This document shows positions 34,619 through 43,617 of a stretch of DNA of 64,000 bases, piece by piece (the first letter of the stretch is position 1; every line of letters begins with the position of its first letter). This DNA comes from Candidatus Gastranaerophilales bacterium (GTDB lineage Bacteria; Cyanobacteriota; Vampirovibrionia; Gastranaerophilales; Gastranaerophilaceae), in assembly GCA_944323695.1 (NCBI GenBank), contig CALUTI010000006.1, positions 62,001 through 126,000 of the forward strand, in the 5' to 3' direction. Position numbers and translations under genes: made by a program. A model generated the notes under the pieces. That model did not search any database, had not been told where the DNA came from, and was given only the letters and a program-made list of their open reading frames with translations.

Positions 34619-35263
34619 CTATTCAATTCCTGCTTCCAAATAAGATTTGGGAATTCTAACCGTGTGACCAATTTCTGCCTGATCTAAATTCCCGCCGCCC
34701 GGGATATAATTTACTTGCTTAAGAGTACCATCCGGCAAATTGTAGCGATTTTTTAGTTCACCATAGGTTTCTATATACCTTTCATGAGGTGTGTACTCAT
34801 AGTAATTTCCGCCCCAATCAATGCCAAGAAATCTTGTTGGTTCTACAAACTTAAGATGACCGGATTCCAAATCTTTTTGTATAAGATGTTTAGCCCTGTC
34901 TTCAGGCGTTGTAATACCCTTTTGCTCTAATTCTTTATTCTCTGCGTCAATACGTTTATTATGTGCACGCTGCAATTGAACATCTAACGGCGCTGAATCT
35001 ACAGGTATTTTTAATGTTTGCCCGGCATCAATATCATGCTTGTGTTTATTACTCAAATTATTAGCAGACATAATATCCTCAACAGTAGTATTATATTTAA
35101 CGGCCAGTTCAGAAATTGTCATCCCTGCTTCAACAGTAATTTCTTTCAAACCATCCTTTTGATTTGAAAAATCAATAACAATTTTCTCATTATTTTGTAC
35201 GTTCCCCGAATTACCGTTCTGCGGAATGTTATTAAATGATACACCACCGACTTCTTTTACCAT
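34619..35263 (-). CDS. LysM-domain protein
   Basis: 214 residues from ATG 35263, which has TAGGAGAAA upstream; the longer frame to 35311 has none. Residues 1-35 are polar and Asn/Gly-rich, beginning MVKEVGGVSFNNIPQ. A LysM domain covers about 37-85 (ITVEAGMTISELAVKYN to AGQTLKIP). The C-terminal half is charged, ends in a second LysM-like stretch (LDQAEIGHTVRIPKSYL), and has aromatic Y-E-Y motifs. No signal peptide is visible, which is odd for a wall-binding module; export by another route, or a cytoplasmic role, is possible. Confidence 0.7.
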   Translation of the reverse strand: MVKEVGGVSFNNIPQNGNSGNVQNNEKIVIDFSNQKDGLKEITVEAGMTISELAVKYNTTVEDIMSANNLSNKHKHDIDAGQTLKIPVDSAPLDVQLQRAHNKRIDAENKELEQKGITTPEDRAKHLIQKDLESGHLKFVEPTRFLGIDWGGNYYEYTPHERYIETYGELKNRYNLPDGTLKQVNYIPGGGNLDQAEIGHTVRIPKSYLEAGIE

Positions 35264-35331
35264 AAAATTTCTCCTATAAAATATTACACAAAAATTTTTA
35301 CGGCAAAACATCTACAAAACTTTAATCAAAG

Positions 35332-35958
35332 TTACAAATCGTTACATAAATAATCAAAAATCTTATGCACCGGTTCAATTAAATCCTGAATCGGACATTT
35401 TTCATCCAATTCAAGCGTAATAGTCGGAATATTCCGCTCAACCCCGCAATATGTCCCGAAACTTCCCGGCGTCGGGTAGCCTATACTTGCCTCAACAGGA
35501 TAAGAAATTATCTTTCCGAATTTTTCGGCAATATCTTTTGCAGGCCCGTCATAATTCACAACCTTAAAAGGCGCATGAAGCGTCAGTATCAATTCAGGAT
35601 TATATTCTTCAATTACGTCTATTAAAAATCTTGTTTCAATTTCACTTGCAGGTTCAATGCCGCCAAAAAATTCGTTCTTTTCCGTTAACTCCCAGTTTTC
35701 TGTCGGAAAATTTCTGTTCAAATCAACTCCGTTTGAATTTGTTCTTGTTCCGGATTTCATTCCGTCAGGATTAAGACAGGGTATAAACAATAATTTTGAC
35801 GTTAAGTTATTTTTTAAATATTCTTCAATCAAAAATTTTCCCTGCGGCTCATCACCGTGAAAAACCCCTATTACCAGAATATTTTTAAAATCTTCATTGC
35901 CTAAAAGCTCAATTTTATTATTTAGTTTTGTTTTTACAGTTTTTAAAACTCTCATCAT
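35332..35958 (-). CDS. M14-family zinc carboxypeptidase/amidase (MpaA-like)
   Basis: 208 residues with the M14 zinc-site pattern: GVFHGDEPQGK (H and E ligands), NPDGM, then NGVDLNRNFP (substrate-binding Arg), LTLHA (third ligand His) and TITLELDEKCP near the end (catalytic Glu). The small size and the absence of a signal peptide match cytoplasmic murein peptide amidase MpaA, which splits the gamma-D-Glu-diaminopimelate bond of recycled wall peptides. A desuccinylase/aspartoacylase relative is the alternative. It lies 14 nt after ftsY. Confidence 0.78.
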   Translation of the reverse strand: MMRVLKTVKTKLNNKIELLGNEDFKNILVIGVFHGDEPQGKFLIEEYLKNNLTSKLLFIPCLNPDGMKSGTRTNSNGVDLNRNFPTENWELTEKNEFFGGIEPASEIETRFLIDVIEEYNPELILTLHAPFKVVNYDGPAKDIAEKFGKIISYPVEASIGYPTPGSFGTYCGVERNIPTITLELDEKCPIQDLIEPVHKIFDYLCNDL

Positions 35959-35972
35959 AATAATTTTTCAAA

Positions 35973-36887
35973 TTATTCAAATAAAGCCTGAATAAATTCG
36001 TCGGAATTAAAATTTCTTAAATCTTCCATTTTTTCACCGACACCGACAAGTTTAACAGGAAGTTTCATTTCTTTCGCTACCGCTAAAACAATCGCACCCT
36101 TTGCGGAACCGTCAAGCTTTGTTAAGGCAACTGATGTAAGATTTACTGCTTCTGCAAAAACTTTTGCCTGCTGCAATCCGTTTTGTCCAGTATTGGCATC
36201 CAACACAAGCATACATTCCCGCAAGCTTTCAGGCGCATTTTTATCAATTACTGATTTAATCTTTTTCAATTCTTCCATTAAATTGTATTTATTCTGCAAA
36301 CGTCCTGCCGTATCTACCAGAATAACATCATAATTTTCATTTTTGGCTTTCTGTATAGCTTCATAAACAACAGAGGCAGGATCAGCCTTGTCACGTCTTA
36401 CAATATCAGCACCGGCGCGTTTTGACCATATATCAAGCTGTTCTTCCGCGGCCGCACGGAAAGTATCGCCTGCGGCAATCAGAACCTTTTTACCTTCATT
36501 TTTGAATTTATACGCCAATTTGCCGATTAAAGTAGTCTTGCCGACACCATTAACACCCGTTATAAAATAAATATTCAATCCGTTATTATCATAGCCAAGT
36601 TCATTGCTGCCGGCGTTACTTAGAACTTTTTCAAATTCGTTTTTGAGATAATTTTTCACGTCAGAAGGCTTTATCTTATCCTGATTACGAAGATTATCAA
36701 CCAATTCCGCAGCATAATTCACCCCCAAATCAGCTCCAATAAGTAAGTCCTCCATATCATCAAGGACGAATTCCGAAAATTCTTCCTCTTCAGATACGGA
36801 CTCAACAACATTTCCGACTAAAGTTGAGGCGGTGTTTGATATTTTTTTCTTAAAATTATCAAAACTTTCCGAAAAAAACTTAAACAT
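35973..36887 (-). CDS. ftsY: Signal recognition particle receptor FtsY
   Basis: GTPase that docks ribosome-SRP complexes at the membrane. The 304 residues comprise the N domain and the G domain: GVNGVGKTTLIGKLA (G1), AGDTFRAAAEEQL (insertion box), DTAGR (G3) and TKLDGSAKGA (G4, G5). The acidic A domain of E. coli FtsY is missing; a short acidic patch (SEEEEFSEF) remains. The start shares a base with the nusB stop. Confidence 0.95.
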   Translation of the reverse strand: MFKFFSESFDNFKKKISNTASTLVGNVVESVSEEEEFSEFVLDDMEDLLIGADLGVNYAAELVDNLRNQDKIKPSDVKNYLKNEFEKVLSNAGSNELGYDNNGLNIYFITGVNGVGKTTLIGKLAYKFKNEGKKVLIAAGDTFRAAAEEQLDIWSKRAGADIVRRDKADPASVVYEAIQKAKNENYDVILVDTAGRLQNKYNLMEELKKIKSVIDKNAPESLRECMLVLDANTGQNGLQQAKVFAEAVNLTSVALTKLDGSAKGAIVLAVAKEMKLPVKLVGVGEKMEDLRNFNSDEFIQALFE

Positions 36888-37546
36888 TAGCTTAATCCGT
36901 TATCAATAATAACTTTTGCGAGAATACCGTTAATAAATGCTGAGCTATCGTCTGTTGAATACTTTTTGGCAAGCTCTAACGCTTCATCAACAACAACCTT
37001 CATAGGCGCATCTTTTATGTACAAAAGTTCTACGATTGCAATTCGCAAAATATCTTTGTCCATTTTGACAAGACGGTCAATATCCCAGCCTTTTGAATAT
37101 TTCTGAATAATTTTATCAACTTCTTCATGATTTTTCTGGAACAATTCCGCGATTTTTATTGCGTAATTTTTAACATCGTTTTGGGATTCAAGTGTGGTAA
37201 ATTCCGCAATTTCCAAGGCAAGTAAAGCCTTTTCCGCAATATCAATCATTTCATCAATGCGACCTGTCATATCAGATGTCATAGGCAGCGGCACAGGTAA
37301 ATTTGCCACTTCCAACGGCCTATTAAGGTTTATTTCATGTTCCGCTTCATAATCATCAATCCTGTTTTTCATATCGACTAAAGCCCCAACAGCAATTTTT
37401 AATTCATCGCTTGCGTTACTGGTCAATATTCTTACGGATTTTAAAATTATATTTTCTAAATCATCTTGTGAATATTTTGTTATTTTTTTGTCAAACTGGG
37501 AAAATAATATAAATGCCAGTTCTCTTGCTGCTCTACGCGCTTGCAT
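36887..37546 (-). CDS. nusB: Transcription antitermination factor NusB
   Basis: Binds boxA RNA with NusE in rRNA antitermination. The 219 residues begin with QARRAARELAFILFSQFD, the Arg-rich RNA-binding helix, and end with LVKMDKDILRIAIVELLY and VDEALELAKKYSTDDSSAFINGILAKV, which are standard NusB. About 70 extra residues sit in the middle compared with the usual 130-150. A ribosome site GAGGT precedes the ATG. It heads the nusB-ftsY-mpaA-like unit. Confidence 0.92.
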   Translation of the reverse strand: MQARRAARELAFILFSQFDKKITKYSQDDLENIILKSVRILTSNASDELKIAVGALVDMKNRIDDYEAEHEINLNRPLEVANLPVPLPMTSDMTGRIDEMIDIAEKALLALEIAEFTTLESQNDVKNYAIKIAELFQKNHEEVDKIIQKYSKGWDIDRLVKMDKDILRIAIVELLYIKDAPMKVVVDEALELAKKYSTDDSSAFINGILAKVIIDNGLS

Positions 37547-37688
37547 AATCTTTATACCTCATTCTATAAAAATTATGCTATCATAAAAAATTTTTCTCTA
37601 CAAGTACAACATGCCAGTGACTTATTCTTAATTTTTATTATTATAAATGATAAAATAATTATACTTTCCAATAACAATATTGTGAATT

Positions 37689-37717
37689 TTGTCAAGAATA
37701 AAGGTATCAAATAATAT
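37689..37717 (+). promoter_or_regulatory. Promoter of the small 37724 gene, leaderless configuration
   Basis: TTGTCA (37689-37694), 17-bp spacer, TAATAT (37712-37717). The ATG follows after exactly 6 nt. Confidence 0.65.
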
Positions 37718-37723
37718 GGTATT

Positions 37724-37942
37724 ATGATGAATATATATGAAGAAATAAAAGTAATTCTTGTTAGAAACGGCAAATCTATGAGTAAAGTTCTGAAAAAGAT
37801 GAAAGCCGAAGGTCATAATGTGCCTTTCCCGAGTAATCTTTCAAAGATGTTTTTATCAGGCAGTATCCGTTTCAGATTGGTACAGGAATTATTAGATTAT
37901 CTTGGTTACGAATTAAGAATAGTTGAAAAGAAATCAAAATAA
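37724..37942 (+). CDS. Small hypothetical protein, possible DNA-binding fold
   Basis: 72 residues, basic, from ATG 37724 (a second ATG follows directly). Helices MNIYEEIKVILVRNG, SMSKVLKKMKAEG, PSNLSKMFLSGSI and FRLVQELLDYLGYEL are spaced like a compact XRE-type helix-turn-helix, but the match is weak. A canonical promoter ends 6 nt before it, and there is no ribosome site. Its end overlaps the convergent lipA by 9 nt. Confidence 0.6.
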   Translation: MMNIYEEIKVILVRNGKSMSKVLKKMKAEGHNVPFPSNLSKMFLSGSIRFRLVQELLDYLGYELRIVEKKSK

Positions 37943-38776
37943 TTCGGAAGCTCTGTAAGAACTTCTTACAAGAGGTCCTATTTGATAGTGCTGAAAGCCT
38001 AAGCGTTCGGCAAGTATTTGTAATGCTTCAAACTCCTCAGGAGTATAATACTTGGCAACAGATAAATGCAACTTGGATGGTTGAATATATTGACCTATAG
38101 TTAAAATATCACAACCGGCATTTTGAAGGTCTTTTAGCGTGCTTTCAATTTGCTCAAGAGTTTCGCCAAGACCTACCATTAAACCGGATTTTGTTACTAT
38201 ATTACTGTTATTTTTTATATATTCAAGCACTTTTAAAGACGTATCATAATTTCCTTGAGGTCTTGCCGTTTTAAATAAATCTTTAACAGTTTCAATATTG
38301 TGGTTAAACACTTCCGGATGAGCTTTGATAATAATCTCCAGAGAATTTTTATAACCTTTAAAATCCGGTGTTAAAATTTCGATTTTGGTCTCAGGAGAAA
38401 CTTTTCTGATTTCATAAATACAATTTGCAAAATGGCTTGCGCCGCCATCAGGCAAATCATCGCGTGTAACGGATGTGATAACCGCATATTTAAGATTTAG
38501 AGCTTTAACAGCTTCTGCAATATGTTTAGGTTCTTCCAAATCCAAAGGCTCCGGCTTTGCGCAGGAAATATTACAATAGCGGCAGTTTCTTGTACAATTA
38601 TTGCCCATAATCAAAAATGTCGCGGTATTTTTTGAATAACATTCATTTTTATTAGGGCATCTTGCATTTTCACAAACCGTATTAAGGCATTTTGTTTTCA
38701 GGATTTTTCTTACGGTTCTGGTTTTATCCGTATCAATAATAGGTCTTTTTAAATATTCAGGAAGTCTTTCACGCAT
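37934..38776 (-). CDS. lipA: Lipoyl synthase
   Basis: Radical SAM enzyme that inserts two sulfurs into octanoyl-lysine on lipoyl domains. The 280 residues have the auxiliary cluster motif C35-x4-C40-x5-C46, the radical SAM motif C61-x3-C65-x2-C68, and the C-terminal R-S-S-Y motif (VRSSYRA) whose Ser binds the auxiliary cluster. The start shares a base with the stop of lpd. The LipM-like protein at 13887-14537 would supply its octanoylated substrate. Confidence 0.96.
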   Translation of the reverse strand: MRERLPEYLKRPIIDTDKTRTVRKILKTKCLNTVCENARCPNKNECYSKNTATFLIMGNNCTRNCRYCNISCAKPEPLDLEEPKHIAEAVKALNLKYAVITSVTRDDLPDGGASHFANCIYEIRKVSPETKIEILTPDFKGYKNSLEIIIKAHPEVFNHNIETVKDLFKTARPQGNYDTSLKVLEYIKNNSNIVTKSGLMVGLGETLEQIESTLKDLQNAGCDILTIGQYIQPSKLHLSVAKYYTPEEFEALQILAERLGFQHYQIGPLVRSSYRASELF

Positions 38777-40029
38777 TATTTCAACCTCATAAGGCAGTCA
38801 AAAATTCCCTCTGAATAAGTCGGATGAGCAAAACAAACAGCTTTAAGCTCATCTACGGTAGTATTTGTCTGCATTGCGATAACTAACTGCTGAATTAATG
38901 ATGAAGCTTCTTTTGAAACAATATGTGCGCCGATAATTTTGTTATCCTGAACAAGGATTTTCATCATTCCGTCAAGCGCATCGTCACATTGGGATTTTGC
39001 AAGTGCGGAAATAGGTATCATGGCTTTTTGATAGGTACCTGTTTCCAAATCCTGTTCACGCTTGCCAATCCAGGCGATTTCCGGGTTACCGTAAACTACA
39101 GACGGGACAAGTGTTTCATCAAACGGTATTTGAACAACTTTTTGCAGAGCCTGTTTGCTTGCAAAATGCGCAAGCTGGATTGAACCTGCAACATCACCGA
39201 TATAAATTACACCATCAACCTTTTCCACCTCATTTGGCACTCTACCGACAGCAAGCAATGCGCAGTCCGCTTCAATAATTTCATTATTTGAAATATAAAC
39301 CTGAACTTTATCATTCTGTTTTTCAATTTTTTCTACTGAAGTTTTGGTAAAAAATTTAACCCCCTTTGCTTTAAAAATCCTCTCTAACCTTTTTGAAACT
39401 TCAATATCCGCAAGCGGGAGAAGATTTTCCGCGATTTCAACAATTGTGACTTCAACATTAAACGCAGACAAAATTCTTGAAAATTCTATACCTATCGCAC
39501 CGGATCCGATAATCACAATACTTTTCGGCAATTTTTCAAAGTCAAGGACATCATCTGAAGATAAAATAAATTTATGGTCATATTCCATGCCCTTGATAAC
39601 ACGAGGACTTGAACCGACAGCCGCAATCACCTTTTCGCAGGTGTAAATTTTTCCGCCGGCTTCAATTGTGTTTTTATCAAGAATTTTAGCTTCCGCATTA
39701 ATTGTAATGACTCCGGCATTTTTAAAAGATCGTTCAAGACCGTTGCGCAATTTATCAACAACCGCGCGCTTTCTTTCAGCTATCTTTGAAAAATCAACCT
39801 TGCAGTTATCAACACAAATTCCCAAATCCAGAGAATTATTGACCATTTCATAAATTTCAGCCGAATGAAGCATAGTCTTTGTCGGAATACAGCCGCGGTT
39901 AAGACATACACCGCCTATCAAATCTTTTTCAAACAATACAACTTTCTTACCGGCGGACGCTGCACTCAATGCCGCTGTATAACCTGCAGGACCTGAGCCT
40001 ATAATTCCAAAATCAAAATCTTTTTCCAT
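38776..40029 (-). CDS. lpd: Dihydrolipoyl dehydrogenase (short form)
   Basis: FAD enzyme that re-oxidises dihydrolipoamide with NAD+. From ATG 40029 (ribosome site GAGGT) it has 417 residues, about 50 fewer than usual. FAD motif GSGPAGYTAA, redox pair in GGVCLNRGCIPTK (C42, C47), NAD motif GSGAIGIEF, second FAD motif GDVAGSIQLAHFA and the catalytic HPTYSE are all kept. The shortening is in loops around the NAD and central domains. It sits between alr and lipA. No 2-oxoacid dehydrogenase E1/E2 genes are in the window, so the partner complex (perhaps glycine cleavage) is unknown. Confidence 0.9.
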   Translation of the reverse strand: MEKDFDFGIIGSGPAGYTAALSAASAGKKVVLFEKDLIGGVCLNRGCIPTKTMLHSAEIYEMVNNSLDLGICVDNCKVDFSKIAERKRAVVDKLRNGLERSFKNAGVITINAEAKILDKNTIEAGGKIYTCEKVIAAVGSSPRVIKGMEYDHKFILSSDDVLDFEKLPKSIVIIGSGAIGIEFSRILSAFNVEVTIVEIAENLLPLADIEVSKRLERIFKAKGVKFFTKTSVEKIEKQNDKVQVYISNNEIIEADCALLAVGRVPNEVEKVDGVIYIGDVAGSIQLAHFASKQALQKVVQIPFDETLVPSVVYGNPEIAWIGKREQDLETGTYQKAMIPISALAKSQCDDALDGMMKILVQDNKIIGAHIVSKEASSLIQQLVIAMQTNTTVDELKAVCFAHPTYSEGIFDCLMRLK

Positions 40030-40031
40030 AT

Positions 40032-41153
40032 TTACCTCGTATAAATTCTGGGTAATCTGACTTTTAATCTGCATGTAAGTTCATAATTAATCGTACTGAG
40101 CATATGTGCCCAGATATCAATAGAAATCTGCTCATTCAAAAGCGTAATTATATCACCACACTGTGCCTCGACTCCTGTTATATCAAACATCATTTGATCC
40201 ATGGTAATATTCCCGACCTGTCGGACCTTATGACCGTTTAAGTCAGCATAAATCCTGTTTGACAGGGCTCTCGGTACACCATCCGCATAACCTATAGGGA
40301 TTGTAGCAATTGTTCTGTTGCCTTTTGCTCTATAAGTATAGGAATAGCTGACACCTTCGCCGTCTTTTGCTGTATGAATATTAACAATACGCCCCTTCAA
40401 AGATATTAAGGGTTTTAAATCAGGTTTTCTATCCAGACACGGCGGATAATCCGGCGCCAGACCGTATAGAGCAATTCCCACGCGGCGCATATTCGTTCCT
40501 TCGATTGTATAACTCATTGTCCCGGCAGTATTTTGGACATGCAAAAGCAAGCCCGTTGTATCAATTTGAGAAATAATTTTATTCCATTTATCAATTTGTT
40601 TTTGGGTTTCTTCTATATCTTCCGCCATTGCAAGGTGTGTAAATATACCCTGCAGATTAATAAAATCACAGTTTTGAACTTCTTTTATAAAGTCAACCGC
40701 ATAATCTGTTGAAACCCCTATTCTATTCATGCCGGTATCTAGTTTGATATGTACTTTCGGCTTTATACCTGTTCTTTCAAAAGCCTGCCGACAGGCTTCG
40801 ATATGACCTTTTGAAAAAATTGATATACTCAAATCCGCCTTCACAGCACTTTCTACCGCCCAAACAGGAACAGCACCGAGCACAAGAATATCACAACTGA
40901 TTTTTGCATTTCTAAGATCAACACCTTCATCAATTGAGGCAACACCTAGCATATCAATTCCGCTTGCCAAAATTGTAGGTGCAAGCATTACCGCGCCATG
41001 CCCGTAAGCATCAGCCTTTACCACACCTAATAGTTTTGTACCTTCAGGAACATATTTTTTTATTTCACTTATGTTATGCTCCAGATTTGCTACATTAATC
41101 TCAACCCATGCATCTCTATGGGTATTTACGTTGGTTTGTCTTACATTTTTCAT
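40032..41153 (-). CDS. alr: Alanine racemase
   Basis: PLP enzyme making D-alanine for peptidoglycan. About 373 residues. The PLP Lys lies in LGVVKADAYGHGA, the second catalytic Tyr is in the C-terminal domain after GVSYSYTYRA and PIGYADGVPRAL, and MDQMMFDIT is conserved. The start is ATG 41153, exactly 6 nt after a TATACT on the minus strand with no ribosome site, so it is probably leaderless; the frame extends to a TTG at 41171. lpd starts 2 nt after its stop, so alr-lpd-lipA form one unit. Confidence 0.93.
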   Translation of the reverse strand: MKNVRQTNVNTHRDAWVEINVANLEHNISEIKKYVPEGTKLLGVVKADAYGHGAVMLAPTILASGIDMLGVASIDEGVDLRNAKISCDILVLGAVPVWAVESAVKADLSISIFSKGHIEACRQAFERTGIKPKVHIKLDTGMNRIGVSTDYAVDFIKEVQNCDFINLQGIFTHLAMAEDIEETQKQIDKWNKIISQIDTTGLLLHVQNTAGTMSYTIEGTNMRRVGIALYGLAPDYPPCLDRKPDLKPLISLKGRIVNIHTAKDGEGVSYSYTYRAKGNRTIATIPIGYADGVPRALSNRIYADLNGHKVRQVGNITMDQMMFDITGVEAQCGDIITLLNEQISIDIWAHMLSTINYELTCRLKVRLPRIYTR

Positions 41154-41159
41154 AACAAA

Positions 41160-41206
41160 AGTATATGACAAAAATTCTTGTTTGTATATTCATTTTTTGC
41201 TATACT
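41160..41206. promoter_or_regulatory. Divergent alr/proB promoter region
   Basis: On the plus strand: TTGTTT (41178-41183), 17-bp spacer, TATACT (41201-41206) for proB. On the minus strand: TATACT at 41165-41160 for alr. Each -10 box ends exactly 6 nt before its ATG (41213 and 41153). Only 59 bp separate the two start codons. Confidence 0.65.
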
Positions 41207-41212
41207 TTGAAT

Positions 41213-42355
41213 ATGGACAGAAAAGAATTTATAAAAGCAAAACGTATTGTAATTAAACTTGGTACAAATATTTTAAGAAACAGTGACGGCAATGTTTCAA
41301 TGCCGAGAATTTTTTCATTTATTGAGGATATTTCAACACTTGTAAAATCGGGAAAAGAAGTAATTGTGATAACCTCGGGTGCTGTTGGTCTCGGTAAAAA
41401 ACGATTAGGTTTGGAAAGCACGGAAGGTACTGCAATGAAGCAGGCCTGTGCAGCAATAGGGCAGGGGAAATTAATGACCCTGTACGAAAACGGCTTTGAC
41501 ACATACGGTCTTGTAGCAGCGCAAATTCTTTTGACAGAAGATGATTTTTCAATTCGTACAAGATATTTGAGCTTAAGAACAACTTTAAACAAGCTTTTGG
41601 AATTGGGTGTGGTGCCTGTAATTAACCAGAATGACACGGTTTCAACAATTGAAATGGCGCCGAGATATGAAAACATGCAGGTTTGTTTTTCCGATAATGA
41701 CAAATTATCAGCGCTTGTAGCAAGTGAACTTGATGCGGATTTACTTGTAATTTTGTCCAATATAGACGGCTTATTTGACGCAAACCCGAAGGACAAACCG
41801 GATGCCAAACTTATCAAAGAAGTTGACGGAGTAACAGATGACATTATGGCGCTTGCCTCAGGCGTTTCGGAAGGCGGCAGGGGCGGTATGGAAACAAAAC
41901 TTATGGCAGCCAGAATGGTAACCCGTTTTGGCGGCAAAATGCTTATTGCAAACGGCACTGTCCCGTATATTATAAGAAAAATCTTTGCAGGCGAAGATTA
42001 CGGCACAATGTTTCTTCCGCAAAGCACAAACCTTCCGGACAAAAAACGCTGGATAGGTTACGCCACAAATATTATCGGCAAAATTGTAGTTAATAACGGG
42101 GCTAAAAAGGCGCTTATTGAGCAGGAAAAGAGCCTTCTGCCGATAGGTATTGTTGAGGTTATAAATGAATTCAACAAAGGTGATGTTATTTCTATTCTTG
42201 ACGAAAATAAAAAAGAATTTGCCCGCGGAATTGTAAATTACAGTTCAACTTCATGCCAGAAGCTTATCGGACATCACTCCGATAATATACTTAAAATTCT
42301 CGGCTTTAAAAACTATGATGCAATTATAACCCGCGACAACATTACTATTTTATAG
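41213..42355 (+). CDS. proB: Glutamate 5-kinase
   Basis: First step of proline synthesis: ATP phosphorylates the gamma-carboxyl of glutamate. 380 residues from ATG 41213. The amino-acid kinase domain shows RIVIKLGTNIL, ITSGAVGLGKKRLG, PVINQNDTVST, FSDNDKLSALVAS and GRGGMETKLMAA. A C-terminal PUA domain (about 285-380) is present, as in full-length ProB. An upstream in-frame ATG at 41165 is rejected because the promoter lies between. Product inhibition by proline is known for the family. proA follows after 8 nt. Confidence 0.95.
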   Translation: MDRKEFIKAKRIVIKLGTNILRNSDGNVSMPRIFSFIEDISTLVKSGKEVIVITSGAVGLGKKRLGLESTEGTAMKQACAAIGQGKLMTLYENGFDTYGLVAAQILLTEDDFSIRTRYLSLRTTLNKLLELGVVPVINQNDTVSTIEMAPRYENMQVCFSDNDKLSALVASELDADLLVILSNIDGLFDANPKDKPDAKLIKEVDGVTDDIMALASGVSEGGRGGMETKLMAARMVTRFGGKMLIANGTVPYIIRKIFAGEDYGTMFLPQSTNLPDKKRWIGYATNIIGKIVVNNGAKKALIEQEKSLLPIGIVEVINEFNKGDVISILDENKKEFARGIVNYSSTSCQKLIGHHSDNILKILGFKNYDAIITRDNITIL

Positions 42356-42363
42356 GAGAGTTT

Positions 42364-43611
42364 ATGGATTTTGAAAATATAGCAAAAACAGCTAAAACAG
42401 CCGCGTTAGGAATTGCGGACATTTCTGCGGATTTGAAAAACAGTGCGCTTTTAAAAATAGCAGACAACCTTGAAAAAGATAAAGCTAAAATTTTTGAAGC
42501 CAACAAAAAAGATTTGACAGATGCCGAAAGCCTTGTAATTTCCGGCGAAATTTCAAAATCCACCTTTAATCGTCTCAAACTTGATGAAAACAAAATGCGG
42601 GATATGATTCAGGGGATTCGTGATGTGGCAAAACTTGAAGATCCTGTGAATAAAAAACTTTTCGTCCGCGAGCTTGACGAAGGGCTTACACTATACAAAG
42701 TAAGCTGTCCTATAGGCGTTTTGGGGATAATTTTTGAGGCAAGGCCGGATGTCATTGCACAAATTTCTTCTCTTGCAATAAAATCCGCAAATGCAGTTAT
42801 ACTAAAAGGCGGCAAAGAATCAATTAATACCAATAAAACCGTGCTTGGAATTATTAACGAAACTCTTGATAGTATTGACGGTTTTCCAAAAAACGTTTTG
42901 CAGCAGGTTTTCACGCGTGATGATGTTGCCCAAATGCTTAAATGCGACAAATATATAAATCTGATTATACCGCGCGGCGGCAACAAATTGGTTAAATACA
43001 TCAAAGAAAACACTAAAATCCCGGTTCTTGGGCATGCCGACGGAATTTGCCATATTTTTGCTGATGAAACTGCGGATTTGGAAATGGCAATAAAAGTTAT
43101 AGTTGATGCCAAAACCCAATACCCGAGTGCCTGCAACTCTGTTGAAACACTATTAATCCATGAAAAATTTCCGGAAACCGAAAAACTTCTTGCCGCACTT
43201 CAATTAGCGGAAATAAAACTGGTTGACAATCCTGACACATGGGCATTTGAGCATGGAGATACAACTCTTGCGTTTAAAAAGGTTAAAAATCTTGATGAAG
43301 CAATCGAACATATAAATACATACGGCTCGGGACACACCGACAGTATTATTACCAAAAACATTGAAAATGCTGAAAAATTCATGAACAAAGTTGATTCCGC
43401 AGGGGTGTACTTTAATGCGTCAACAAGGTTTGCTGACGGTTTCAGATACGGCTTAGGGGCAGAAGTAGGGATTTCCACCAATAAAACCCATGCAAGAGGG
43501 CCGGTAGGTCTTGAAGGCTTAACTATATATAAATACAAGTTAATCGGTCAAGGGCATATCGTAAAAGATTATGTAGACGGCACAAAACACTTCCACCATA
43601 AGGATATATAA
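42364..43611 (+). CDS. proA: Gamma-glutamyl phosphate reductase
   Basis: Reduces gamma-glutamyl phosphate with NADPH to the semialdehyde that cyclises to pyrroline-5-carboxylate. The 415 residues match ProA: PIGVLGIIFEARPDV, ILKGGKESINTNK, the catalytic Cys in YPSACNSVETLL, GSGHTDSIIT and FNASTRFADGFRYGLGAEVGIST. The ATG follows TAGGAGAG. It is coupled to proB; no proC is present. Confidence 0.96.
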   Translation: MDFENIAKTAKTAALGIADISADLKNSALLKIADNLEKDKAKIFEANKKDLTDAESLVISGEISKSTFNRLKLDENKMRDMIQGIRDVAKLEDPVNKKLFVRELDEGLTLYKVSCPIGVLGIIFEARPDVIAQISSLAIKSANAVILKGGKESINTNKTVLGIINETLDSIDGFPKNVLQQVFTRDDVAQMLKCDKYINLIIPRGGNKLVKYIKENTKIPVLGHADGICHIFADETADLEMAIKVIVDAKTQYPSACNSVETLLIHEKFPETEKLLAALQLAEIKLVDNPDTWAFEHGDTTLAFKKVKNLDEAIEHINTYGSGHTDSIITKNIENAEKFMNKVDSAGVYFNASTRFADGFRYGLGAEVGISTNKTHARGPVGLEGLTIYKYKLIGQGHIVKDYVDGTKHFHHKDI

Positions 43612-43617
43612 AATATT

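Noticed and set aside
41200-41958. 252-codon minus-strand open frame opposite proB
   Set aside because: Antisense shadow of a clear ProB; Ser/Ile-rich product with no motifs.
42609-43136. 175-codon minus-strand open frame opposite proA
   Set aside because: Antisense shadow of ProA; no ribosome site or family motif.
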